Shown: positions 1-6,535, numbered from the stretch's first letter. The stretch: 16,796 nt of DNA from an uncultured Collinsella sp. (GCA_900552425.1 URZR01000016.1:1-16796); one strand, 5' to 3'. Made by a program: numbers and translations. The notes: a model not told the origin generated them from the sequence alone.

Positions 1-852
1 TCCGGTTGCGGCAAGTCCATTACCACCAAGGTCATCATGGGCCTTACCGACCCCGGCGAGCAGATTACCGGCCAGGTGCTGTTTGATGGCAAGGACCTGC
101 TCAAGCTCACCAAGGAAGAGCATCGTCAGCTTCTGGGCCACGAGATCGCCATGGTCTACCAGGACGCCCTGTCCTCGCTCAACCCCTCCATGCTCATCTC
201 TGCCCAGATGAAGCAGCTCACCAAGCGCGGCGGCACCCGCAGCGCCGAGGAACTTCTGGAGCTCGTGGGCCTCGACCCCAAGCGTACGCTCGAGAGCTAC
301 CCGCATGAGCTTTCCGGTGGCCAGCGTCAGCGTGTTCTGATTGCTATGGCCCTTACCCGCGACCCCAAGCTGGTCATCTGCGACGAGCCCACGACCGCTC
401 TGGACGTTACCGTCCAGAAGCAGGTCATCAAGCTGCTCAACGACCTTCAGGCCAAGCTCGGCTTTGCCATGATCTTCGTCTCGCATGACCTGGCGCTGGT
501 CGCCGAGGTCGCCCATAACATCACGGTTATGTATGCCGGTCAGGTTATCGAGCAGGCACCCACCAAGGAGCTGCTCACCAACCCGATTCACGAGTACACC
601 CGCGGTCTTCTGGGTTCCGTTCTGTCCATCGAGAGCGGTTCGGGCCGTCTGCACCAGGTGCCCGGCGCCGTTCCGAGCCCGCGCGATTTCCCCAAGGGCG
701 ATCGCTTCGCGCCCCGCTCGAGCCATCCGCGTATTGGCCTGGACACCCGTCCGGTCTTCAAGCGCGTGCCTGGCACCGAGCACTTCTATTCCGAGCTCCC
801 CGACGAGGTGCTCAAGGCAAATGGTTTGACCCCTCACGCGGAGGTGATGTAG
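1..852 (+). CDS. oppD: Opp/Dpp-type ABC importer ATPase, OppD/DppD family (5' partial)
   Basis: ATP-hydrolysing subunit of a peptide/nickel/opine-family ABC importer on the inner face of the membrane. The frame is open from base 1 and begins inside the Walker A motif (SGCGKS), so the N-terminus lies outside the window. In the 283 visible residues I see the ABC signature LSGGQ at 104-108 followed by RQRV, Walker B VICDEP at 125-130, and the H-loop VSHD near 160-163. A C-terminal extension typical of OppD follows. The usual GCxFxPRC cysteine motif there reads GDRFAPRS (233-240), so the Fe-S-type cysteines are gone. The next gene starts one base after the stop, behind a very strong ribosome binding site. 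Placement just upstream of nan genes suggests transport of sialic acid or a sialylated compound, as for Opp-like SatABCD of Haemophilus ducreyi. That substrate is inferred; the ATPase family is certain. Confidence 0.93.
   Translation, partial: SGCGKSITTKVIMGLTDPGEQITGQVLFDGKDLLKLTKEEHRQLLGHEIAMVYQDALSSLNPSMLISAQMKQLTKRGGTRSAEELLELVGLDPKRTLESYPHELSGGQRQRVLIAMALTRDPKLVICDEPTTALDVTVQKQVIKLLNDLQAKLGFAMIFVSHDLALVAEVAHNITVMYAGQVIEQAPTKELLTNPIHEYTRGLLGSVLSIESGSGRLHQVPGAVPSPRDFPKGDRFAPRSSHPRIGLDTRPVFKRVPGTEHFYSELPDEVLKANGLTPHAEVM
840..848 (+). promoter_or_regulatory. Near-perfect Shine-Dalgarno for oppF
   Basis: GGAGGTGAT complements nine bases of the 16S rRNA 3' end and lies inside the last codons of oppD, with 8 nt between GGAGG and the ATG at 853. 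It fixes the oppF start and suggests that the two ATPase subunits are translated together. Confidence 0.85.
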
Positions 853-1680
853 ATGAGCGAGACCGCAGTCAACGGCGTCGAGCCGATCATCTTCCTTGAT
901 GACGTTCACGTCACCTTTAGGACCCGTACCGGCTCGATCCTGCACCCCAACCTGGTTCACGCCGTCCAGGGTGTAACGATTAAGCTCATGCCCGGACAGA
1001 CCATCGGCATCGTCGGCGAGTCCGGTTGCGGTAAGTCCACCACCGCCAACGTCATGTGCGGCCTGCAGGCCCCCACGAGCGGCAAGGTCTACTTTAAGGG
1101 CAAGGACGTTACCAAACGTACCGCCGAGGACCGTCGCCACATGGGTCGCGTCATCTCGGTCGTGTTCCAGAACCCGGCCACGGCGCTCAACCCCCGCATG
1201 GTCGTTCGCGAGCAACTGCTCGACCCCATGCGCGTCCACAACCTGGGTACCGAGGCCGAGCAGGAGAAGCGCGTCAAGGAACTCCTGGAGCTCACCGGTC
1301 TGCCCAGCTCCGCCGCCGAGGTTCTTCCCGGTCAGCTTTCGGGCGGCCAGCGCCAGCGCGTCGCAATTGCCCGTGCCCTGTCGCTGAACCCCGATGCCAT
1401 CATCGCCGACGAGCCCACCTCGGCTCTGGACGTTTCGGTCCGCGCGCAGATTCTGAACCTGCTGACCGACCTTAAGAAGGAGCTCGGCCTGGCCATGGTG
1501 TTCATCAGCCATGACATCCAGACGGTCCGCTATATCTCTGACGACATCATCGTTATGAATGGCGGCAAGATCGTCGAGCAGGGCGAGGCCAAGCAGGTCT
1601 TCCAGCACCCCCAGGACCCCTACACCAAGATGCTGCTCGGCGCTGCGCCGTCGCTGCTGCATCCCAAGCTCGGCGAGTAG
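853..1680 (+). CDS. oppF: Opp/Dpp-type ABC importer ATPase, OppF/DppF family
   Basis: Second ATPase of the same importer, pairing with the preceding OppD as a heterodimeric motor. The 275-residue protein has Walker A GESGCGKS at 55-62, a Q-loop glutamine at 106 (VVFQNP), signature LSGGQ at 162-166, Walker B IIADEP at 183-188 and H-loop His220. It ends soon after the nucleotide-binding domain (PSLLHPKLGE). Compared with typical OppF proteins of just over 300 residues, the C-terminal oligopeptide-transporter tail is missing. It directly abuts oppD and is followed by an 80-nt gap with a hairpin. The permease and binding-protein genes of this importer presumably lie upstream of the window. The substrate is unproven; the nan context suggests sialic acid, but a peptide importer cannot be excluded. 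Confidence 0.93.
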   Translation: MSETAVNGVEPIIFLDDVHVTFRTRTGSILHPNLVHAVQGVTIKLMPGQTIGIVGESGCGKSTTANVMCGLQAPTSGKVYFKGKDVTKRTAEDRRHMGRVISVVFQNPATALNPRMVVREQLLDPMRVHNLGTEAEQEKRVKELLELTGLPSSAAEVLPGQLSGGQRQRVAIARALSLNPDAIIADEPTSALDVSVRAQILNLLTDLKKELGLAMVFISHDIQTVRYISDDIIVMNGGKIVEQGEAKQVFQHPQDPYTKMLLGAAPSLLHPKLGE

Positions 1681-1696
1681 CCTCGCTTTCCCTCCC

Positions 1697-1724
1697 GTGC
1701 GCCCGGTTCCCTTGCCGGGCGCAC
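1697..1724 (+). terminator. GC-rich hairpin after oppF, no U-tract
   Basis: A perfect 10-bp inverted repeat (GTGCGCCCGG and its complement) encloses an 8-nt loop. The bases after it are CTCCGTTGCG, so the T-run of an intrinsic terminator is missing. It is more likely a 3'-end stabiliser, a processing site or a leaky terminator that lowers expression of the downstream nan genes. Confidence 0.5.
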
Positions 1725-1760
1725 CTCCGTTGCGATTTCGAAAGGTTGGGTTCACGAGCC

Positions 1761-2738
1761 ATGCCAAGTGCTCAGGAGCTACAACAGCAATTTGGTGAAT
1801 ATCGAGGCGCTATGCCCCGTCCATCGGATTTCGATCTCTTTTGGAAGGATCGCATGGCCGAGGCCGACGCCGTCGGGCTTGACTATGCGATCGACACGGC
1901 ATCGGTCACCGATGCCGCGACCTGCCAACTTTTCGACCTCTGGTATACCGGCATGTGTGGCGCTCGCCTGCATGCCAAGTACCTTAAACCCGTCTCGGAC
2001 GAGCCCGTGCCATTGGTACTTCAGTTCCATGGGTATCCGGGTGCAAGCCGCAGCTGGTTTGAGCAGGCGTCGTTTGCGGGCATGGGCATGGCACTCATCG
2101 CCCTCGACTGCCCCGGCCAAGGAGGTCCCTCCGAGGACATTGGTGGATTTGAGGGCACAACGGTTGCCGGGCATATCGTCGCCGGCATCGACGGCGACCC
2201 GGCCAACCTCTACTATGTCCGCTTGCACCAAGATATTCGCATCCTGTGCCGCATCGTTCGCGAGCTCGAGGGCATCGATCTTGCCCGTGTGTTTGTGAAC
2301 GGCGCGTCGCAGGGCGGCGGTTTGGGCATTGCGACCTGTGCACTTAACAGCGAGCTTATCAATCGCGCCGCCATCCTCTATCCCTTCCTGTCGGATTTCC
2401 GCCTGGTCTGGGATTTGGATGCCGACGACATTGCCTACGAGGGCCTGCGCTATTGGTCTCGCTGGTTTGACGAGGACTCGACTCGTATCGACGAAGCCTA
2501 TGCCAAGCTGGCGTACTTCGATTCCAAGAACTTTGCCCCTATGGTCAAATGCCCCGTGCTGTTTGGCACCGGCACAGCCGATACCGTCTGTCCGCCAGCG
2601 ACGCAGTTTGCGGTCTATAACAACCTGACCTGTGAAAAGCGTCATGAGTTCTTTGAAGGCTTTGGCCACGAGGAGATTCAGGATTTTGACGATCTGATCA
2701 TTCCGTTTTTCTGCAAGGGAGGGGAGGCTCATGTCTAA
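1761..2738 (+). CDS. CE7-family carbohydrate/sialate O-acetylesterase (AXE1/cephalosporin-C deacetylase type), likely active
   Basis: Alpha/beta-hydrolase of the AXE1 (CE7) family, about 325 residues, the usual length for these enzymes. Using the ATG at 1761, the oxyanion region HGYPG is near residue 90. The nucleophile elbow GASQGGG has Ser183, the acid is Asp274 (GTGTADT) and the base is His303 (GFGHEE), so the full catalytic triad is visible. There is no signal peptide, so it should be cytoplasmic and act on imported compounds. CE7 enzymes remove acetyl groups from small acetylated sugars. Beside nanA, nanK and nanE the likely substrate is O-acetylated sialic acid, with xylo-oligosaccharide acetyl esters as the alternative. 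The start is uncertain: an in-frame TTG at 1746 and an ATG at 1812 also exist, and GGTTGGG at 1744-1750 is the nearest purine-rich site. The last 8 bases overlap the next gene. Confidence 0.88.
   Translation: MPSAQELQQQFGEYRGAMPRPSDFDLFWKDRMAEADAVGLDYAIDTASVTDAATCQLFDLWYTGMCGARLHAKYLKPVSDEPVPLVLQFHGYPGASRSWFEQASFAGMGMALIALDCPGQGGPSEDIGGFEGTTVAGHIVAGIDGDPANLYYVRLHQDIRILCRIVRELEGIDLARVFVNGASQGGGLGIATCALNSELINRAAILYPFLSDFRLVWDLDADDIAYEGLRYWSRWFDEDSTRIDEAYAKLAYFDSKNFAPMVKCPVLFGTGTADTVCPPATQFAVYNNLTCEKRHEFFEGFGHEEIQDFDDLIIPFFCKGGEAHV
2716..2726 (+). promoter_or_regulatory. Strong Shine-Dalgarno within the esterase gene
   Basis: The purine block AGGGAGGGGAGG-like segment ends four bases before the ATG at 2731 and lies inside the upstream esterase gene. 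It supports active translation of the serine-less paralogue. Confidence 0.6.
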
Positions 2739-3582
2739 GTGCGAGAGCAATGTTAATGAGCTGATTGTCCCCGGGCTCGTGGGAATTCCTGGAACGGTTT
2801 CGTCAAGGCTCGCAGAATATCGGGACTGGCGCGGTGATGTCCAAGCAGATGTTTCTGATTTAGAGACATGCGCTTCGAACCTTGAGGTTTGCGGGCCGAG
2901 TATTACGGCGATCGATTTTGCCAATCCGTATGCCCGCTACTCCGAGGTTTCCTTTGAGCTTGGTGGCGATGTGGTCCACGCACGTTTGATCGAGCCTGCC
3001 GGTCGCGCCCGAGCATCCGAGCTTGTGCCGCTATGTCTGATGTTTCACGACATCGACCGACCCGTGCGGGGATGGCATCACATGACGAGGTTTGCGGCCA
3101 TGGGATATGCCGTGCTTGCGCTGGACGATGAGGCGATTGGATCCAGCGAGCTGCAGCAGGGGATTGCCTCTCCTGCTTTTGTCAAGCGCGTCCGTTGGGG
3201 TTGCGCGATGGCGAAGGTGGCGCGCAATCTTGATGGCGTGGACCCCGACCGCATCTTTGCATGGGGCGAGGGCCTTGGCGGCGGAGTCGCGCTGGCGGTT
3301 TCTGCTCTGGACGAGCGGGGCCTCGCCTGCACGGCGGTTGCCAATCCAATTCCCGGTGGCCTCGAGGCGTTGTCGTCTCGGGTGCGTGGATCGGTGCTCA
3401 TGGGCACATCGCTCATGGATGCCGTGAGTGATCCCAAGGGCCAGTTTGCCGTATTCAACGGTCTTGAGTGTGACCGGAGGCATATCATCTATGCCAAATA
3501 CGCTCATGAGCGCATCAACGCGTTCGAAAACGAAGTCATCGACTTTTTTAACCAAACGTTCTACTCGTGTTCTTTGGCCTAG
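2731..3582 (+). CDS. CE7-like protein without the nucleophile serine (probable pseudo-esterase)
   Basis: A 283-residue alpha/beta-hydrolase-fold protein clearly related to the product of the preceding gene. VPLCLMFHD matches VPLVLQFHG. The stretch GQFAVFNGLECDRRH matches TQFAVYNNLTCEKRH, and DFF near the C-terminus matches PFF. The nucleophile elbow reads GEGLGGG (179-185), placing Gly181 where the neighbour has its catalytic serine. The acid (Asp230, GTSLMDA) and base (His259, YAHERI) positions are kept. The oxyanion motif HGYPG is changed to HDIDR, and a stretch of roughly 35-40 residues after the elbow is absent. The frame is intact with a strong ribosome binding site, so this is not simple decay. 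It starts inside the previous gene (8-nt overlap), implying coupled translation and perhaps a mixed complex. An active enzyme with another mechanism is possible; its real role is unknown. Confidence 0.85.
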   Translation: MSKCESNVNELIVPGLVGIPGTVSSRLAEYRDWRGDVQADVSDLETCASNLEVCGPSITAIDFANPYARYSEVSFELGGDVVHARLIEPAGRARASELVPLCLMFHDIDRPVRGWHHMTRFAAMGYAVLALDDEAIGSSELQQGIASPAFVKRVRWGCAMAKVARNLDGVDPDRIFAWGEGLGGGVALAVSALDERGLACTAVANPIPGGLEALSSRVRGSVLMGTSLMDAVSDPKGQFAVFNGLECDRRHIIYAKYAHERINAFENEVIDFFNQTFYSCSLA

Positions 3583-3606
3583 ACGGCCTGGACACTGCCA
3601 ACAAGA

Positions 3607-3629
3607 GTGGGCGGCATAGGGCTGCCCAC
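3607..3629 (+). other. Intercistronic hairpin upstream of nanA
   Basis: GTGGGCGGC pairs with GCTGCCCAC apart from one mismatch, around a 5-nt loop ATAGG, in the 68-nt gap before nanA. No T-run follows, and the nanA ribosome binding site lies 9 nt downstream. A role in mRNA processing or in setting nanA expression is possible but not shown. Confidence 0.4.
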
Positions 3630-3650
3630 CAGACAACTAAGGAGATTCTT

Positions 3651-4571
3651 GTGGCAACTCAGAAATTCACCGGCGTTATCCCTCCCGTCGTTGTTCCCGA
3701 TACCGAAGATCACCAGCTCGATGTTGTCTCCTTTGAGCGCAGCATCAACCGCATGATCGATGCCGGCGTCGATGGCCTGTTCTTCCTGGGATCCTCGGGC
3801 GAGGTCGTCTTCTCCACCGACGAGCGCCGTCGCCAGATTATCGCCGAGGCCGTTCGTATCGTCGACCACCGTGTGCCTGTTCTGGTCGGCATCATCGATA
3901 CCGAGACCGAGCGCATGATCGAGCACGGTAAGGTCGCTCAGGAGCTGGGCGCCGATGCGCTTGTCGCCACCTGCCCGTTCTATGCCCTGCAGGGCATGAC
4001 CGAGGTCGAGGAGCACTTCCGCATCCTGCACGAGGAGCTCGACCTGCCCATCTTTGCCTATGACATTCCCGTCTGCGTTCACACCAAGCTCCCCTGGAAG
4101 CTCCTTGCCAAGCTCGGCGCCGAGGGCGTCCTTGCTGGCGTCAAGGATTCCTCGGGTGATGACATCTCGTTCCGCTACCTCGTTCAGGAGAACGAGAAGA
4201 ACGGCCATCCGATGAGTATCCTCACCGGTCACGAGGTTGTCGTCGACGGCGCTTACCTCGGTGGCGCCGACGGTTCTGTCCCGGGCCTTGCCAACGTTGA
4301 GCCCGAGGGCTACGTGCGCCAGTGGAAGGCCGCTCAGGCCGGTGACTGGGCTACCGTCAAGGCCGAGCAGGATCGCCTCAACGAGATCTCCCACATCTGG
4401 GATGTCACCTCGGGCGTCCAGGGCTATGCCGGTGGCGTCGGCGCCTTCAAGACCGCTATGAACCTCATGGGCATCTTCGACAGCCCGACCATGCCGCGCC
4501 CGGTGAAGGCCATGACCGGCGAGAACGTCGAGGCGATTAGGAAGGTCCTTCAGGACAACGGTCTCCTGTAA
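3651..4571 (+). CDS. nanA: N-acetylneuraminate lyase (DapA/NanA family class I aldolase)
   Basis: Pyruvate-dependent TIM-barrel aldolase of the DHDPS/NAL family, 306 residues (usual about 300). It is proposed to split N-acetylneuraminate into N-acetylmannosamine and pyruvate in the cytoplasm. The pyruvate-binding motif GSSGE is at 47-51, the catalytic tyrosine is Tyr137 (AYDIP), and the Schiff-base lysine is Lys165 (AGVKDSSGD). Tyr137 and Lys165 share their numbering with E. coli NanA. The start is the GTG at 3651, preceded by AAGGAG at 3639-3644. An upstream in-frame extension to 3567 would overlap the previous gene and has no ribosome binding site. Family members can instead be dihydrodipicolinate synthases or keto-sugar aldolases. 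The adjacent kinase and NanE make sialic acid lyase the best call, but sequence alone does not settle it. Confidence 0.85.
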   Translation: MATQKFTGVIPPVVVPDTEDHQLDVVSFERSINRMIDAGVDGLFFLGSSGEVVFSTDERRRQIIAEAVRIVDHRVPVLVGIIDTETERMIEHGKVAQELGADALVATCPFYALQGMTEVEEHFRILHEELDLPIFAYDIPVCVHTKLPWKLLAKLGAEGVLAGVKDSSGDDISFRYLVQENEKNGHPMSILTGHEVVVDGAYLGGADGSVPGLANVEPEGYVRQWKAAQAGDWATVKAEQDRLNEISHIWDVTSGVQGYAGGVGAFKTAMNLMGIFDSPTMPRPVKAMTGENVEAIRKVLQDNGLL

Positions 4572-4578
4572 AGCTTCC

Positions 4579-4664
4579 CAGGCACCCGACCTCGCCGTTC
4601 AACCGTGTGGCCATGACCCATTAGGTCAATGGCCACACGGTTTCTCGGCGATCTCGGACACCTG
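4579..4664 (+). other. Long symmetric imperfect palindrome between nanA and nanK
   Basis: An 86-nt inverted repeat lies just after the nanA stop. The core pairs 14 bp (4601-4614 with 4629-4642), then has a one-base bulge, then GACC/GGTC around a CATTA loop. Outside the core come 6 bp, 4 bp and 4 bp helices separated by symmetric 3x3, 2x2 and 3x3 mismatches. The core is followed by TTTCTCGG, not a real T-tract. It could be a terminator with a poor U-tract, an RNA-processing hairpin or a dispersed palindromic repeat. The rest of the 171-nt gap (4665-4730) shows no convincing promoter. Confidence 0.6.
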
Positions 4665-4742
4665 GAAAACCTTTACTGCGCTGTGACGGCTAGCCTGACG
4701 GCGCATTTCCTGTAGTTGTTTTTATCTCCGAAGGAGAGCGAC

Positions 4743-5708
4743 ATGGAGAACAAGTACGTCTGCTCTGTCGATATCGGCGGAACTAAAATTGCGACTGCCA
4801 TCATGGAGTACCCGGCTGACGGTAGTGTGCCCCATCCCGTTTTTGAGGCCGAGGTTCCCACAGAGGCCCAAGAGGGCGGCGAGGCCGTCTTCCAGCGTAT
4901 CGAGGCGTCTATCAAGGCCGCTCTTGAGGCGAATCCCGATGTCGAGGTTCTCGGTGTCGGTATCGGTGCCGCAGGCGTCGTCGATCCCAAGACGGGCGCC
5001 ATTGCGTATGCCAATGAGATCATGCCCGGCTGGTCCGGCGTTCAGTTGGGGCCGCGTCTGCGCGAGGACCTTGGTCTTCCCGTTGCCGTTGTGGGCGACG
5101 TGCAGGCTCATGCTCTGGGCGAGGCCCACTGGGGTGTCGGCAAGGGCAAGTTCTCCGTCTTGTGTCTTGGCATCGGTACGGGTATCGGCGGCGCATATGT
5201 CGAGAACGGCCGCGTGATGCAGGGCTTCCATGGTGCTGCTGGCCATATGGGCCACATCGAGTGCTCGGCTGCCGCCGGCATTCCCTGCGCCTGCGGGCGT
5301 TCCGGCCATCTGGAGTCGGTTGCTTCGGGCACTTCCATTGGTCGTATGTACGATGAGCGCTTTGGCCGCGTCGACCCCAGCCGTCCTTCGGTCGGTCGCG
5401 ATGTGAACGACCTGTGCCGTGCAGGCGACGCAAAGGCGACCGAGGTCATCCATGATGCCGGCTTTGCGCTGGGTGCCAGCTTGGGCTCGCTCGCTAACAT
5501 CCTGGACCCTGAGGTCATCGTGCTTTCGGGCGGCGTGATTCACCAAGGTCCCGATTGGCGTTCGCAGACGTGGAAGGATTCGGTGCACGAGGGCTATGCC
5601 AGCCAGGCGCTCGATCCGCTTCAGGACACGCCGATCCTCATCGGCTCTCTGGAGGGCGACGCACCGCTTATCGGTGCCGCCGAACACCTTCTTGCCTCGT
5701 TGAAGTAA
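4743..5708 (+). CDS. nanK: ROK-family N-acetylmannosamine kinase
   Basis: Sugar kinase of the ROK family, 321 residues, proposed to phosphorylate ManNAc from NanA to ManNAc-6-P with ATP. The phosphate-binding motif DIGGTK is at 10-15, the catalytic aspartate is Asp119 (VVGDVQAH), and a second glycine-rich ATP motif GIGTGIGG is at 143-150. The segment AGHMGH (166-171) has histidine where many ROK kinases have glutamate (GExGH). E. coli NanK also reads AGHIGH there, which favours ManNAc kinase over glucokinase. The zinc motif is CACGRSGHLE (182-191): the third cysteine of CxCGxxGC is His189. The ATG at 4743 follows AAGGAG at 4731-4736. Palindromic elements flank the gene on both sides. A glucose/fructose kinase or a ROK repressor is less likely: there is no N-terminal helix-turn-helix. 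Confidence 0.85.
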   Translation: MENKYVCSVDIGGTKIATAIMEYPADGSVPHPVFEAEVPTEAQEGGEAVFQRIEASIKAALEANPDVEVLGVGIGAAGVVDPKTGAIAYANEIMPGWSGVQLGPRLREDLGLPVAVVGDVQAHALGEAHWGVGKGKFSVLCLGIGTGIGGAYVENGRVMQGFHGAAGHMGHIECSAAAGIPCACGRSGHLESVASGTSIGRMYDERFGRVDPSRPSVGRDVNDLCRAGDAKATEVIHDAGFALGASLGSLANILDPEVIVLSGGVIHQGPDWRSQTWKDSVHEGYASQALDPLQDTPILIGSLEGDAPLIGAAEHLLASLK

Positions 5709-5725
5709 ACATAACTACCAAGTGC

Positions 5726-5823
5726 GCCTTCTGAGGTGCCGCAGATTGACGTGAAAGAGGAGCGAAGCGTACTTCGGTACGCGAGCGACGGTTTGAACGT
5801 CAAGGTGCGGTGTCTCAGAAGGC
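5726..5823 (+). ncRNA. 98-nt symmetric hairpin element with C(UUCG)G tetraloop, leader of nanE
   Basis: Paired segments share one exact centre at 5774.5: GCCTTCTGAG/CTCAGAAGGC (5726-5735 with 5814-5823), CCGCA/TGCGG, TTGACGT/ACGTCAA (5746-5752 with 5797-5803) and GCGTAC/GTACGC closing a TTCG loop. GA at 5753-5754 faces GA at 5795-5796, a tandem sheared G-A geometry typical of RNA, and GAGCGA occurs on both sides of the apical stem. TGTTTTG follows at 5824-5830, so it may also terminate the nanK transcript. It ends 25 nt before the nanE start. It may be a cis-regulatory RNA, a terminator or a copy of a dispersed palindromic repeat. I do not recognise it as a named family. Confidence 0.6.
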
Positions 5824-5848
5824 TGTTTTGAGAAAGGTTGAGTCGCAC

Positions 5849-6535
5849 ATGACCGTTGATCCTTTGATTCAATCCCTGAAGGGCAAGCTCGTCGTGAGCG
5901 TTCAAGCCTATATGGGCGAGCCGCTTCGTACGCCCGAGACCATGGCTCAAATGTCTCGCGCTTGCGAGCTTGGCGGCGCCGCCGCCATTCGCTGTCAGGG
6001 CCTTGCCGACATTGCCGCTATTAAGGGTCGCTGTGAGGTTCCCGTCATCGGCCTGTGGAAGGATGGACACGAGGGCGTTTACATCACGCCGACGCTGCGT
6101 CACGCTCGCGCCTGCGTTGCTGCCGGTGCCGATATCGTGGCGATCGACGCCACCGATCGTCCGCGTCCCGATGGCAAGACCGTCGAGGATACCTTCCGCC
6201 CGCTGCACGAGGAGGGCGTGCTCCTGATGGCGGATTGTGCCACCATCGAGGACATTCGCCGTGCGGTTGATATGGGCTTCGACCTGGTATCCACCACGCT
6301 TTCTCACGGCGTCGCCGCCATCGACTGCACCATGGCCGATGGCCCCGACCTGCCACTCCTGCGTCAGGCGACCGAGGAATTCCCCGGTCTTCCCATCATC
6401 TGCGAGGGCCGCGTGCACACGCCCGAGGAGGCTCGCGCTGCGATCGATGCTGGCGCCTGGGCCGTTGTCGTCGGCACCGCCATCACGCACCCCACGAGTA
6501 TTACGAGTTGGTTCAAGGCTGCGCTTGAGGCGTAA
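5849..6535 (+). CDS. nanE: N-acetylmannosamine-6-phosphate 2-epimerase
   Basis: TIM-barrel epimerase converting ManNAc-6-P to GlcNAc-6-P, the step that links sialic acid breakdown to amino-sugar metabolism. The 228 residues match the usual NanE length. Hallmarks in order are VSVQA (16-20), the RCQG region near 48-51, PVIGLWK with Lys71, ITPT (79-82), DATDRPRP (100-107), MADC (127-130), TTLS (149-152) and CEGRVHTPEE with Glu186. The lysine/glutamate pair corresponds to the acid-base residues described for Clostridium perfringens NanE. The ATG at 5849 has AAAGG at 5833-5837. A longer in-frame start near 5810 would fall inside the structured hairpin and is rejected. It is the last gene of the nan cluster; nagA and nagB, which would finish the pathway, are not in this window. 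Confidence 0.95.
   Translation: MTVDPLIQSLKGKLVVSVQAYMGEPLRTPETMAQMSRACELGGAAAIRCQGLADIAAIKGRCEVPVIGLWKDGHEGVYITPTLRHARACVAAGADIVAIDATDRPRPDGKTVEDTFRPLHEEGVLLMADCATIEDIRRAVDMGFDLVSTTLSHGVAAIDCTMADGPDLPLLRQATEEFPGLPIICEGRVHTPEEARAAIDAGAWAVVVGTAITHPTSITSWFKAALEA

Noticed and set aside
1746..1760. TTG start upstream of the CE7 esterase ATG
   Set aside because: It leaves no space for the purine-rich site at 1744-1750, whereas the ATG at 1761 gives a normal spacing and the usual CE7 length. It is not fully excluded.
3241..3300. Loss of the catalytic serine in the second CE7 protein as a frameshift artefact
   Set aside because: Reading the codons directly gives tgg ggc gag ggc ctt ggc ggc gga in the same frame as conserved sequence on both sides, so the glycine is encoded and is not a local shift.
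3567..3650. N-terminal extension of nanA
   Set aside because: It overlaps the end of the previous gene, includes a hairpin, and its residues do not resemble the family. The GTG at 3651 has a good AAGGAG.
5726..5823. tRNA or known riboswitch in the nanK-nanE gap
   Set aside because: The element is one long symmetric hairpin with no cloverleaf, CCA end, T-loop or recognisable aptamer core.
5810..5848. Longer NanE start inside the hairpin
   Set aside because: The extension would be encoded by the right arm of the palindrome, and the protein from 5849 already matches the usual NanE length.
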